The position numbers were made by a program, and so were the translations under genes. Shown piece by piece: positions 34,701-46,174 of a stretch of 64,000 nt of DNA. The DNA is from Manduca sexta (Eukaryota; Arthropoda; Insecta; Lepidoptera; Sphingidae): NCBI RefSeq assembly GCF_014839805.1, contig NC_051132.1, positions 2,480,001-2,544,000 on the forward strand, given 5' to 3'. Every line of letters starts with the position of its first letter. Within the stretch, counting starts at the first letter, position 1. The notes under the pieces were generated by a model, which had not been told where the DNA came from, did no database searches, and saw only the letters and a list, made by a program, of their open reading frames with translations.

Positions 34701-36552
34701 GAGCCTATATCAAAGTTTCTTGGGAGCCCTATATCAAAGTTTCTCGGGAGCCTATATCAAAGTTTCTTGGGAGCCTATATGAAAGTTTCTTGGGAGTCCT
34801 ATATCAAAGTTTCTTGGGAGCCCTATTTCATAATTTGTAGGTGTGGTCCAAGAACCCTTAAAGCTCGGGAGCTCCGTTTCATTGACACCACTGATACGGC
34901 GGCAGCTACTAGATATGCCCCTGAAGCAACTTAATTCAAATCTCCATTTTGTAACACCTGATATTTTAACTGTGTAGTCTCCCTAATCAATAATCAGCGA
35001 TCAATAATTCGCATAGATTTAATTTGAGTTCAATAAACAATGAAATTAATGTCGCGAAAGGCGATTTTCGGTCAGCACGAAGAGAACAATAAATAACGAG
35101 CTATTTATTAAAGAACAATCACTCATTCAAAATAACAGGCTATCTTACAAATTGAAGTTGTTCTATGAAGGAAGTGACAAATTTTATCATAAAGTTCTAG
35201 GGGGGAGACTCAGGAAGTTACGAATCGAACTAACCCGATTTATTACTAGTATAATAAGACATGTATCTGTACTATTCCTTTTTTACAGGCTTGGTGTAAT
35301 TATTTATTATTATTTATCTATCATCATCATCATTTGAACAATATCCTTACAGGTACCTTAAACCTAATACAATATGTAGTTTACTGGCTGGTATGTTTTG
35401 TTTTAAAGAAATGTCAGTTTGTAAATAAATGGATCCAGAAGAACAAAGTCAGAATATTATTTCCATGTTTCTTGGAATTCTACACAATATTGTCGGTATT
35501 AACTATAGTAACTATTAACTAATACTTTACTTATAATCACCCCGCTGCACCTGATGGTAAATGCAATGGTTTCCAATAGAATGCCGACTGACGAGAAATG
35601 ATTACTCCTCGACAGTTGACACAATTATGCCTGTTGGAATCAGATATACCCAGGCTGATCCCAGAACGCGACACTTACGTGGGCCATTGTGGCAAGTTTT
35701 AATACTATGTGTACGTTGATCGCTATCCGGTCGGATATATATTCTACCACCAGGAAATTTATATCAAAATAAATAAACTGGCTACTTATTATATACTATA
35801 TCTAAATAGTTTATTCAGGATAAAAACGAAAAAATTCCTTATAGCACTACCGAATAATAGGGCTTCTTATCAGTAAAAGGAAGTTTCGTTTCGAACTAGT
35901 ACCAGAGACAGTAGTAGTACCAGAGACACATATATTCAAACAAAAAATACTAATTAAATAAGGTAAACAAAAGTCCACTATCACAAATAAAGCCTTTTCT
36001 TCCAAAAGTCTTATGCAATACGTATTCGAACTTTCGGCCCTTAGACCCGAAATAGTTTCATATCTCATTATCTCGGTCCCTCGGAGTTAGAATCAAACCC
36101 GCGGCCTCTTCACAGACGGCTAATCGCGCTCTGTGTTACGGAGGTGAATTATACAGCTTAGCATAATGTATAACTATTATGCATATCGAAACAGGGTAAT
36201 TAATTTTTTTTTTCGCACGCTAAAATATTTATAAACCCCTACGTCTATAAAAAAAATGCAAATCAAAAATATAACACATTGAACGCTATGCACATAAAAT
36301 TAATTTTAAAAAGTTATAAAAGTATTGCGACCTACTTACCTACTCTTTAAAATCAAAACGATCATAAATGTAGTAAAAAAAATAACAACAATCAAAAGCC
36401 CTTTCACTGAATTCGGAACACTCACATTTAAATTTTGAACATTACCGTCCCCAATGTCTTCAATAATTAAAGTAATGATTTAAAAATTTTAACTCACCAA
36501 GAATAACAACGAGATATTGTCGCAAAAGAGGTCCGATCGTAGGTAAACGCAT
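19727..36552 (-). CDS. Facilitated sugar transporter, SLC2/Tret1-like, 465 aa, seven exons
   Basis: Twelve-helix major-facilitator carrier at the plasma membrane, probably moving trehalose, glucose or related sugars. Exons in transcript order: 36498-36552, 31662-31817, 24742-24944, 23551-23737, 22440-22822, 20727-20835, 19727-20031. Junctions are GT-AG and phases join exactly (1398 nt with stop). Family motifs: DKIGRK (80-85) between helices 2 and 3, VPIYASEI and RG (129-143) near helix 4, PDSPYFL (191-197) after helix 6, QAIGFNSISFY (262-272) in helix 7, DRFGRKP (309-315), GSLVWVLTAELF (367-378) and PETKG (437-441) after helix 12. An N-glycosylation site (N43) sits in the first outer loop. 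The start is the only ATG that fits exon 1 and gives a short cytosolic N-terminus. Introns 1 and 2 span about 4.7 and 6.7 kb and are full of repeats. Exact substrate is unknown. Confidence 0.93.
20380..20450 (+). repeat. Dispersed repeat fragment ('ccactgctgaaca' type)
   Basis: Carries gaagtccactgctgaacaca and ggccttcccagatttcca, a consensus I know from many lepidopteran dispersed repeats, also seen in degenerate form at 63030-63110. It lies in intron 6 of the transporter. Confidence 0.5.
20836..22439. other. Transporter intron 5
   Basis: About 1.6 kb of AT-rich DNA between exons 5 and 6. No gene, RNA or repeat boundary recognised. Confidence 0.5.
22823..23550. other. Transporter intron 4
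   Basis: About 0.7 kb. Contains an AT tract of tatagtatat-type words near 23335-23380 and, at 23396-23505, the dispersed repeat listed separately. Confidence 0.55.
23396..23505 (+). repeat. 'cataattgtgtcgac' family copy in transporter intron
   Basis: Contains ccggcataattgtgtcgact, then gaggggtaaccatctcccgt and tatcagttgcagtgcggtca, in the same orientation as 63595-63770. Lies in intron 4. Confidence 0.65.
24391..24720 (+). repeat. tRNA-derived SINE type B
   Basis: Head gcgatagcctagttggttgt (A-box-like) and gcaagttcgaaaccc (B-box-like). The body is cgtgaggaaacctgcatacc and the tail tccgcactaggccagc, then ctctcagtagtagaggaggc. Ends in an AT-rich stretch about 20 bases from transporter exon 3. 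Other copies: 25063, 32845 and 50132; fragments at 15345 and 60108. Confidence 0.8.
25063..25380 (+). repeat. tRNA-derived SINE type B
   Basis: Same family and orientation as 24391-24720 (gcgacgatagcctagtta head, cgtgaggaaacctgcacatc body, agtagtagaggaggcccgtg tail). Lies just upstream, in transcript sense, of transporter exon 3. Confidence 0.8.
25381..25865. other. Part of transporter intron 2, nothing recognised
   Basis: AT-rich DNA without a gene or repeat that I can identify. Confidence 0.45.
25866..25983. repeat. Nested palindromic element
   Basis: The inner hairpin gtagctgaatgtttg / caaacattgacagctac (two-base bulge) is followed by cgtgtgacgg...aaccttat and ataaggtt...cccgtgacacacg, then aaatgtcatgtagctgtc. 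The arms thus pair in two layers. Resembles a palindromic mini-transposon. No coding potential. Confidence 0.6.
29283..29583. mobile_element. Short terminal-inverted-repeat element with poly-C tracts (copy A)
   Basis: Ends GGGGCCGTTCAAGTATTACG and, on the other strand, GGGGCTGTTCAAGTATTACG; the similarity continues inward to about 30 bases. TAA flanks both sides (29280-29282 and 29584-29586), consistent with a three-base target duplication as in PIF/Harbinger elements. Inside are two long C runs and repeated gtaacgc words. No coding capacity. Superfamily assignment is tentative. Confidence 0.7.
30999..31360 (-). repeat. tRNA-derived SINE type A, near full length (copy A)
   Basis: On the minus strand: tRNA-like head from 31360 (tgcctcggtggcgtaat, then ctgggttcgaatctcgagtc), body with cgtgcctcggaaagcaccta and ccgtctcaccagact, tail ending ctaggagggattcat. 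About 360 bp. Allelic copy at 48305-48665. Confidence 0.75.
32205..32465 (-). mobile_element. Helitron-like element family 2 (copy A)
   Basis: On the minus strand it runs from tataatataaatgcgaaagt to a GC-rich end cgggcggagccgcgaccaaa followed by agctggt. Related inverted fragment at 2833-3003; allelic copy at 49510-49785. Non-coding. Confidence 0.6.
32845..33160 (+). repeat. tRNA-derived SINE type B (copy A)
   Basis: Contains ggactgccgagacgaatgtc, attgtgaggaaacctgcata and tccgcactagtccagcgtgg, then a gtagtaggagagggccgtgc tail. The B-box is degenerate. Allelic copy at 50132-50460. Confidence 0.75.
34400..34510 (-). repeat. SINE type A-like head (copy A)
   Basis: Minus strand: ctatggcgtagttgtattcc, then taggtctagggttcgaattt. 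A diverged tRNA-like head with A- and B-box spacing as in 3020-3275. Allelic copy at 51695-51805. Confidence 0.55.
34607..34845. repeat. 24-bp minisatellite, about 10 units (copy A)
   Basis: Tandem units of ccctatatcaaagtttcttg plus ggag, mostly 24 bp with several 23-bp units lacking one C. I count nine full units and one diverged final unit. The allelic array at 51903-52252 has about fifteen. Open frames across it are by-products of the repeat. Confidence 0.9.
35545..35720 (-). repeat. 'cataattgtgtcgac' family copy (copy A)
   Basis: Carries ctgcacctgatggtaaatgc, gactgacgagaaatgatt, cacaattatgcctg and cagaacgcgacacttacgtg. Good match to the complement of 63595-63770. Allelic copy at 52953-53130. 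Confidence 0.7.
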
Positions 36553-37689
36553 TTTAGCACAACACTAACCACTAAACACACTTCTACGGTCGATGCCGCG
36601 AGGACGAATGAATGAAAATTAAACCTAACTGATTGCCCCTACTACTGTGACTCAATTCGCTTCTTTAAATTTCACTAAATAAATTAGGGCTAGAAAAATA
36701 TGTTTTACCCTATTCGTCATTGTAATTGGAGGGGGCCCTTGTTAGTTATGTCAATATTTTATTCACAAAAACAAGTTTGTTTATTATTATACACACACGT
36801 CATAAAAAAAGGAAAATGAATACAAAAAAAACTTATTTAGAAAACTATCTTGGTTGTTTGGTATTAAAATTCAGTTTTAACTATATACGATAATACGACG
36901 GATGTTTTTTTTATTTTATACTATGTTTTACTAGTGCCTTCGCACGCGTAGAAGTTTTTTGGCGTCAAAAGTCCCGTTATATTTTTTACGAGATAAAAAC
37001 CATGTCATTCCCTGGTTCTCAAATTTTCTCTATTCCTAATATCATCTAGTACGGATGGATAGTGTTCTAACTTATAAACACTGGAAAAAGACCAAGCGAA
37101 TTATAAGTACACAGAATTTTAGGAAAACCCTTTTTTAGGTTTCACGTCATTGAGACTGTGAAGAGAATACGACGATATATTACATGAGTAATAATTACTA
37201 CAATACTACTATGAAATCAGTCACGAGTTTTTTTTGTGACTTCAACTAACACCGTATCCTTTTTTGGAAGAACTAATGGTCTTTGGATGAACATAACCTT
37301 CATTGTTTGCATGTCCATGTAGATACTGAATGCATCTATGTACTACCCATAAAAGCAAAGTGGGTCAGATAAATTGCCGGTCTAATGTACGCGACTGTTA
37401 CGTACTGTACGTAGAAAGAATAATATTTATAACCTTCATGTAAACATTATAAAGTTATATGAACAATAGAAAAGTATTATCTGCGACAGGTGTATTTTAT
37501 ATTCATTAACACGGACAGTAAAGAATGTTTATAATTTAAAAGTGACGGAATAGTGGTTCACGATGTCTATTATTTTTTTTATAACCATAATATAAGCGCA
37601 GGATCCCACCACCACCCGACACAGTACATTCATATTATTACTAATCATCCTGTGTAATTAAAATTATAGTAAATTAGTATCTCGTAAGT
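36553..37689. other. Region upstream of the transporter start codon
   Basis: Should contain the transporter 5' leader and promoter (minus strand). No TATA box at convincing spacing was identified. Otherwise AT-rich with no recognised gene. Confidence 0.45.
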
Positions 37690-37835
37690 CTGCCGGATCC
37701 CGGCATCAGCCCGTGTATATCCAGTTCCAGGCTGGCATAATTGTGTCGATTACCGAGGGGTAATCACTTTTCGTCAGTCGACGTTCTTTTGTACCCTACT
37801 CCACTTACCATCAGACGCAGTGGAGTCATTTTGCA
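37690..37835 (+). repeat. 'cataattgtgtcgac' family copy (copy A)
   Basis: Contains gatcccggcatcagcccgtg, ggcataattgtgtcgattac and ttaccatcagacgcagtgga. Allelic copy at 55087-55232. Confidence 0.7.
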
Positions 37836-40692
37836 GTGCTCGTGTTAAAAAAAAGAATATGTATATTGTAATAAATTATGTAGTCCTGATATCACATTTA
37901 CACAGGTATCATAACATAAATATCAAAACTACGGTCCTACTGGAAACAAGTATTCGTGGATTACACAAAAATTGTCGCAATAGAACCCGAGGACTCTTTT
38001 TCATAGCCGGCTCACGCCGTTGCGCACCAATAACTAGCACAATAAACTAAACAGATAATTTGCACAGATGCCAAATTCGATACGTATAAGTACCACCCAT
38101 ATAAACAACGTGTGCAAGTAAATAGTTAGTATGTAAATATTTTTTCAAAACAATATTGGTAGATTCGGGTTATTCACTAGTATGTAGGTCATTTTTTCAT
38201 TCATGAGTCAACAGCTTTATATTTTTTTATATGCAACAATGAACTGCCTTGTTATTGTAGTAGGTATATGAAGATTAAATTCCAACGTCTCATTTACGTC
38301 TTTTCAAATAAAAAATCTGCCTTAAATGTCAAATCTATGGCCCTATTAATAGATGCTACCCAGTATTTCTTTAAGTGCAATATCAGGCGAGACGCTCTCA
38401 AGTTACAGTCAGCATCTTAATATCGTCGGTATTTAATAAACAAATGTTACGACATCTCAAATGTTATCCTAAATACATAGGCACCGCCAAGATTAGTTTT
38501 ACGAATGTGCATCTGTACTTACGTACTATAATACATATCATAAAGATTTCTTTCAAAATTCAAATCGCACGGGTTTTAGAAAATGCTTTATCATAAAAAA
38601 TATCTCTGTGGTCGATAGTTCCAATTGTAACAGATTTATTCAGTGACACATCTTTTGTGATTTATTTCTGAGCAGGGGGTGCACATGCACCTACTTGCAC
38701 CTCCTTCTAGGCGCCCATGCCTCAGTAACAGCATATAACGGATTATGATAGCTGAGTTTTAGTTATTAAACAGCACTGGCCGGTGACTCAGCTGGCAACA
38801 GGCCCTTAAACGATAGACCCGGAAGTTTCGTTTATTAAAAGGTTCAATGACAAAATGCTTACTAAAGGCCTTACTTAAAAGTAAAATTAACCATAAGGCC
38901 CCTAGAACCTCGCCGTTTTTTTTATTTAAACACACTGGAACTAGACCAATTAGGCAGTAATTAAAATGAATACTATAAACCACGATTGTATATTATTTAT
39001 TGTTAACCTTAATTTTATCGAAATCGGCATTCTAGTATTCTCGCAAAGTAATTCTAATATACGTGTACCTTAGAAATTATAAACAAGTATAGATAAATAA
39101 ATTGTGTACGAGTTTATAGACATAAGTAAAATTATTATTAAAATTACACGACATTTACAACATGAAACTAGACATGTTATAACGTCTCGGGATGAGAAGT
39201 TAAAGCGGTAAAAGCACATGGTAGGGGCACAAAATTCAAGTTTACCCAAACGTTACCTCAATCCGTTTTGTGTTAACTTTCACAAAATCCCAGTTAAGTT
39301 ATCCAGTTATAGTTTTGCAATATTTATGCAATTATCGAGAAGTTATAATATGGCCTCTGTGGCTCTTTAGCCAATTTAAAGCAAAGAGGTTTTGCCTTCT
39401 ATCCGGTCGGGCAGTGGCGTACTTATTCAAAGGCAGCGGGGCCAATGCGCCCCCAGTCACAGTTCACACTAGACAGAGGTGACATTCTAAAAGGCCTTTA
39501 TATTTTTTCTATAATAGAATCCTTTTACAATAAGTACAATATATTCGATAACGTCAAATTATAACAGTTCCTGGAGTCATCTCTAACTCTACCACTACGT
39601 AAACGCAAACGATTTATAAATTTTAAATATTGTCACCGGGACCTTATGCCGTCTAGGAGGGCAAACCCGTCTTTTTTTCAATTACAGTCATACTAATTGA
39701 CGGACAGCTTTCATAGCCATCGGGTAGAAGAATGAAAAGATCCCTATTTAATTTTTAACTATAAAAGTATCAAAGCTATACTTCGATTACAACGCCTGTA
39801 ATTTCAAAAAGATGGATTCGCCTCCAGACCACCTGACCACCACACACAAAAAAAAAAACAATAGAAATATAAGTTCCAAAAAGAAAGAAAATAGGACCAT
39901 GATCCATGTGTAACATTGAGGGATGATCAAATAGAAATGATCGATTAAAATTCGGATAGACAGGTGCTGTTTGTACGTAATTCTTGCGCCTTGGCAGATA
40001 GACCTTGCTCCAGTTATTCACCAGAATAACTACATCAGTTATTCAGTTAAATTATGATGTTTCGAGCTTTTCTTTATTATTTTGGCAATGTTTCCTCATG
40101 TCTTATATTACAAAAACCAATCCTCTACAATACCTACCTACAAAGGTTACTGACCTTATTGAATTACAAAATAGAATACGATATTCAAAACGTGTTACAA
40201 TCAGTTAAGTAATAAAAAGAATTTATTCGTTAAATACTCTTTATAGTTTACATATCCACCTTCGATAAAATAATTGCCTACTTACTTTCTTTATTCATTG
40301 ATACCGACTGACTTCAACTTGGTCACCTTTTTTTATTCATTCATAGCCATGCCCCCTGCTGCCCGCCGACGACCCCATGGCCTTGGTCACCTATAATACA
40401 GTGTCACCAGATGGAAAGGAGGATGCAAAGCTAAAAAAATTATCTCTAATTCATCAAAAACGGGGATTATTACGGGAGCGTTTCGAAATAACTTAAATGG
40501 CAAAGATTGGTATTTGCTACAGCCTAAATGGGGATTTGAGACCATTCGCAATTTTTTGTTGCCGGATACCCTCTCACACATCTTAACCCTTAACTACTCG
40601 CACGAATAAAATCGCTTAAGGTGGTAGCTCAAGGTCCATTTTCATACATTTTGTTTCGGCTTTAATCTGGGTAACTAAACAAGTATTAGCAA
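37836..40692. other. Intergenic up to the first gap
   Basis: AT-rich with no recognised gene. The last 77 bases (40616-40692) repeat 19224-19311, so the contig stops inside a dispersed repeat. Confidence 0.5.
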
Positions 40693-41192
40693 NNNNNNNN
40701 NNNNNNNNNNNNNNNNNNNNNNNNNNNNNNNNNNNNNNNNNNNNNNNNNNNNNNNNNNNNNNNNNNNNNNNNNNNNNNNNNNNNNNNNNNNNNNNNNNNN
40801 NNNNNNNNNNNNNNNNNNNNNNNNNNNNNNNNNNNNNNNNNNNNNNNNNNNNNNNNNNNNNNNNNNNNNNNNNNNNNNNNNNNNNNNNNNNNNNNNNNNN
40901 NNNNNNNNNNNNNNNNNNNNNNNNNNNNNNNNNNNNNNNNNNNNNNNNNNNNNNNNNNNNNNNNNNNNNNNNNNNNNNNNNNNNNNNNNNNNNNNNNNNN
41001 NNNNNNNNNNNNNNNNNNNNNNNNNNNNNNNNNNNNNNNNNNNNNNNNNNNNNNNNNNNNNNNNNNNNNNNNNNNNNNNNNNNNNNNNNNNNNNNNNNNN
41101 NNNNNNNNNNNNNNNNNNNNNNNNNNNNNNNNNNNNNNNNNNNNNNNNNNNNNNNNNNNNNNNNNNNNNNNNNNNNNNNNNNNNNNNNNNNN
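40693..41192. other. Assembly gap, 500 N
   Basis: Exactly 500 undetermined bases. A fixed-size run indicates a scaffolding join of unknown true length. Confidence 0.99.
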
Positions 41193-43578
41193 GGAAGGCC
41201 TTTTATTCTTAACTTAACTTTAACTTGTTTAATTCTATGTCCTACTCTAAGAACTTTTGGCACTGTCCCCACTTACTACCGTGGCGCCACCATAATTTTA
41301 CGCTTTTGACAATTATTAACTACAATGACTTGCCCGCAAGGTCTAAAATTTTTATTGTATTGCTGGCGTGAGGAACTTGGCGGACATCAGTGACCTGCTT
41401 TACGTCCTGAACTTGACGGTTTAATCGAAAATTTCATCAAAGGAACGAATTTCGATAACGGATATATTTTGAAATAAAGGTAAATAAAATACAAATGCAT
41501 TAACTCCTTTTCAATATACTATAACAGTTGCTCGTGAAATGATAAACTGTGTACGTCATTTCTATAAAAAAAATGCAATATATTGAGTAGGTACCTAGCA
41601 CAGGGCAAGGGGCATAAAACCATAGGTATTCTACACCTTCGTCAAACTATATATATACTCTATTAACGACATTTCGAAGTAATTTCGACTCAACTCGCAT
41701 TACAATGATTGCGTCATCCGGATCTTACAAAACACGTTTAAGCCAACGGGGAAGTACTAGAAGACTTTTTACTGAACTTCATTAGAGATGCGAATGAAGG
41801 AAGAGCGACAATGCACAGAAAAAAACTTTAGGAAGAAAATTGACTTAGAAAAAATGCATTTAAATTTACATTCTAACACTGTTTGTAAGTTTACAAGAAA
41901 CACTAGTTTCTTTAAAGATGAGTCTTTACGAGAGGTGAATATATAAGTATACGAAGCTAGTTTATAGATAAGAAATACAGACATAGACCCTGCTGTATGC
42001 AAGGTGATAGATATTACATTATTAACCCTCTGTTACAATAAACAATAACAATAATGAGTTTGGGGGAAGGAAAAGGAACCCTTTTAGGTTAGAAGGAGGT
42101 GACAAGGCCAATGATTGTTCGTGAGCATTCATATGCCGCAATGGGAATTGGCAACCATGAGGTATACACACGTAACTGTGTGCCTAGGGCATATGTCCCC
42201 CCGTGCGAGCGTGCATTCAGTGTGGAGACCGTGCGCAGAAGAATTGCTTCGGGGCATGGCCCCTAGCGGTTGCCCGGATCCCTACTCAGACATACTTAAT
42301 ACTTAAGTTAGAAATATAAGGCCGCAAGTATAAAACACTGTATACTGCAAAATCCAGTGGAACTTACATAGGAAGAACTTTACGCGATTTCGCAAAAGCT
42401 AAATATAACTTGAAAGGCTGCTTCGATAAGAAATCTTATAGTATTGAAAGGCGATGCTGGTTGCTAGTGAAAGTGTACGATACAAGATCATGATTTCATC
42501 AGGATCGGGTTGCAGTAAAATGTACAAGTTTTATACGTAAGTACATGGAGTTTTAAAATTAAACTCTTACGCAATGGAATAAGGTGTAATCCACCTTTCT
42601 TCACTATTATTTGCTTAAAGTGTACCTAATCCGTTATACCCAAATGGTTAGGCAGAGCCGCAATTAATGTAGATATATTTCGCAATACTCTTCCAATGAT
42701 TGGAGCGACCCTGTCTTTTAAGGCACGAAATCCAATCTCGAAATTCAATAATAAACACTAATCGTTAACTTCTCGTATATATTGGGTTTTTTTGTCTTAA
42801 AAAGACTTTTCCAATGGAGTCATGGATAGGAACATACTCATACAGCTAGGTAAGAGCACGTACATGGTTATGAGAGATCACACCACGCCACCAGAAGAGT
42901 TGTGTCACACCACGCTTCCAATATAAAGCCGATGTACTATCTTCATCATTGATGTCTCAATTCTCTCCCTGTGACCGTTCTGAGACGAGGTTCGAAACCC
43001 GTTAGGTTACTCTCAGCATAAAGAATTTCGTTGGCTCATCATCAGGTCTTTGATAATTTTTACTTATGTTGCAAAAAGGATATTAAACATTTTCATGTTT
43101 GTAAAAATTTCAAAAGACAATAATCAATAATGCCCCCTTTATTTTTCTTTATTTAATTATTGTTTTTCACTAAAACAGTCTTATAATTATGTGATATAAT
43201 TAAATTTGCACATCAAATATAACGAAGAACCTTGTAATAGCAAGCCAGCGATTAGTTAAATGAACGCATCACCACCTATGCTGTGGGTTTAGCCAATGTG
43301 GTAAACTTTTTTATAAATCTACGTCATGTCTGCAAGTCCGTATTCAACAAAAACTTGGATTTACCGTAAATCAAAACTCTATTGTACAAAATTACGAAAA
43401 TGTTTATCCTTTTAATTGGCGATAAAAAAAACTAAACACACCTTTCTTGGTACACTTGATACACGGTATTTTCATTTTAAAGATGAGGGGGGGGGGACTG
43501 AGAAACGCCTAGCATCATATACTTAAAATACCTTACAGGTCTCCCTTATAGATGGCCAATACCAAACAAAACCTTTAA

Positions 43579-43868
43579 GGGGCCGTTCAAGTATTACGTA
43601 ACACAATTTTTGAAGATTTTTGCCCCCCCACCTATTCATGTAACGCGCCGTAACGTTTTCCTGTACGCCCCCCCCTCAAAAAGTAATTTTTTTTTCGCAA
43701 AGTACCGGAAAATCGCTAATAAACCGTTTTTTATTGTTTTAAAATAAATAATTCAATGTTACGTAACGCGTTGTACGAACCCCCCCTCCCGCGCCTGTAA
43801 CGCATCCTAGCGTTTTACATGACCCCTCCTCCCCTCCAAATTGCGTTACGTAATACTTGAACAGCCCC
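43579..43868. mobile_element. Short terminal-inverted-repeat element with poly-C tracts (copy B)
   Basis: Same element and position as 29283-29583, flanked by TAA on both sides. About 11 bases shorter, mainly because both C runs are shorter. Confidence 0.7.
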
Positions 43869-44510
43869 TAACTTGCTCATAAGTCAGAGCAGTTGAATAT
43901 TTTTATACTTTTTTATTTATTTACATTCATTTGGCTCAGACTTCCTTACATACCCATAGTTTAAAGGTAACTATTATTGTCATTCGCACAGTGGACATTG
44001 GCCACAAGATCTCCACCTCCATTGCTGACAAGTTTTCAAGTGAACCGGCAAGTGAAACCTTTTGCATCCAGTAGGTTCCTGCCTACCTTTTGTCGGGGAT
44101 AGAGTACCGCGTAACTATAATTTGTAAATAAGTTTTGTATTATCAATTCAAAGTTTAGTATCTATACTATCAATCCATGGATGCTGTCAAGATTACTTTT
44201 AGTGAGATTCGTCTACACACTATAGGGGAGATAAGCCCAAAACGGGTAAGCTAAGGATAGACGAAAAGAAAAGCAGGTTCTAAATGTATTTCGAACTTTT
44301 ATTTTAACTGTCACAGTTCCATACTTAAATAACTTTAAAAAAACAGCCTCAAATTAAAAAAAATATCTTCATTTTTAACAAAAACTATCATAAAACTAAA
44401 ACATTAACAAAACCCATTTTGCCCTGGAGGGGTGCCTAAAACGGGTAAGGCTTTTGGGCAAAACGGGTAATAGGAACAAAAATGAGATAAAATCTACTTA
44501 ACCTTCTAAT

Positions 44511-44628
44511 CTATACTTATAATAAATCTGTAGAGAGGTCAATTCTGTACATGAAATATATTTCCAAAATAACTATCAGAGGGTGATTAGGGATCGATAC
44601 TGATGCCAAAAATGCAATTAGTAAAATT

Positions 44629-44683
<55 letters not shown>

Positions 44684-45395
44684 GACTGTATAACCGTTAT
44701 AGAAACAAAAACTACTCGACGGATTTTAACGAAACTTGGTACAATTATTTGTCATACTCCTGTGCTGGTTATAGTATACTTTTCATCACGCTACAATTAA
44801 TAGGGGCAGAGCAGTGAAGGGAAATGTTGGGAAAACGGGAGAAGTAACTGCATTTTTTAAGTTTCCGTCGCGTGTGCAACCTTAATGGTTAAAGCTACAC
44901 AGAAATCATGTATGACGGAAATGTTCTCCTTAAAATTATGTAAAAAATATCCGACGACAGCATATGTCTATCTTTTATGGTTGACTCACAATAACACGTG
45001 TAACTCCCGATAGCTTAGCAGTTCGAAGCTTTCTCATTATATTTGTCTACTCTTACGTTTATAACACTCTCAGTCATCCCTAATTAAAAAAGTTTACATT
45101 ATTAATTAAATATTCCATAAAAAAGAATCATAGAAATCGGTATAGAAACACCAAAGTTATACATGAAATACGCTAATAATAAGCCATCATGCGTGAATAC
45201 TGAATCATGCTATAAGGATTATTTTTGTATATATATAAGGTCGCGAACGCACAGGGCAGGCGGCTTGCTTGGCACCTAGAGGCTAGCGAATCACCTAGCG
45301 AGTAGCTTCGTAAAACGAACATTCTCGAACGTTCGCGACCGGCTCCATTTTTGAAGTCCGAAATTCACGCGGGCGAAGCTGCGAGCGGAAGCTAG
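44511..45395 (+). mobile_element. Nested Helitron-like element 1
   Basis: Begins TCTATACTTATAATAAATCT and ends gcgagcggaagCTAG at 45395 followed by T, with cacgcgggcgaagctgcgag before the end. Contains a long (TCTG)n tract. Shares most of its length with 46000-46855 but has a different segment of about 130 bp before the 3' end. Lies 3' (on the + strand) of the transposase relic. Confidence 0.7.
44634..44686. repeat. (TCTG)n microsatellite
   Basis: About 13 consecutive tctg units inside nested Helitron-like element 1. A shorter tract sits at the same place in the sister element (about 46125-46172). Confidence 0.95.
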
Positions 45396-46000
45396 TCATA
45401 ACATAAAATAACAGTTTTGCTTTTATAATAATTATCACAGTCTTTTCGAATCAGACTCAGTCATAATTTATATTATTGACACATGTCACAATAGTACGGA
45501 CCTCTGTCGGAGTATGAAGTTGCCTTGTTCAAGAATATCGAAGAATCTTTTAACTTGAGGTCTGTTAAAGACTCTCGCACGCGCAATCGCTGTTGGTTCT
45601 GGCTTGCGGAGGGTGATCTTAGGATGTCGCGCCTTGAAACCCATGGACCAGTCATCGCCTGCTACGTTTGCCTTAAATGGATGATTTATTTAATTTGTTT
45701 CGGCATATCGATAAACTAATTCCAAGAATTCTGTTTTCGTCAGTCCAAAAAATAAATTATCCATTTGTGGAATATATTCGACCAACTGTAACTCTTGATC
45801 CGCGTTGAAAACTGGTACAAATCTTCCAAGGATTTTCCTCGCTATCCCTTCTTTATATGTCTCTGCCGTGTTGACAAATTAATACCATATTTTTTAGCAG
45901 CTGCATTGACAGATGTTTTTTTAGATTCTTCCATTGCAAGTGCAATTGTTTTCTCGTCCCATGATGCGTTGGTAGTTTTTCTTTTGTACTTATTAACCAT
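45396..46000 (-). pseudogene. Pogo/Tigger-type transposase relic
   Basis: On the minus strand an ATG at 46000 opens a frame with WDEKTIALAMEES and AAAKKYGINLSTRQRHIKKG, the Psq-type helix-turn-helix expected at the N-terminus of pogo/Tigger transposases, then a stop. In another frame follow NADQELQLVEYI, FFGLTKTEF, INHPF, GDDWSMGFKARHPKITLRKP and RARVFNRPQVKRFF, matching the second DNA-binding domain of the family. The DDE catalytic domain is missing. Stops and frameshifts show it is dead. The coding strand runs opposite to the window. Recognised from family knowledge, not a search. Confidence 0.8.
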
Positions 46001-46133
46001 CTATACTTATAATAAATCTGTAGAGAGGTCAATTCTGTACATGAAATATATTTCCAAAATAATAACTATCAGGGGGTGATTAGGGATCGATACTGATGCC
46101 AAAAATGCGATTAGTAAAATTTTTGTCTGTCTA

Positions 46134-46174
<41 letters not shown>

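Larger units (their letters stand above)
26337..40272. repeat. Long duplicated segment, copy A
   Basis: Colinear with 41193-57646 from end to end, with scattered single-base changes and indels by eye. Includes transporter exons 1 and 2, the 24-bp minisatellite and all repeats between. Copy A lacks the 3.1-kb transposon of copy B. It has about 0.5 kb extra near 27170-27700 and about 0.1 kb extra near 30068-30172. Copy A joins continuously to the rest of the transporter gene, so it is taken as the reference haplotype. See copy B for interpretation. Confidence 0.95.

Noticed and set aside
40616..41272. 218-codon minus-strand frame running through the first gap
   Set aside because: It is open only because N bases contain no stop; both real ends are repeat sequence.
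44603..44800. Open frame with a VCLSVCLS run (also at 46096-46302)
   Set aside because: Translation of the (TCTG)n microsatellite inside a Helitron-like element.
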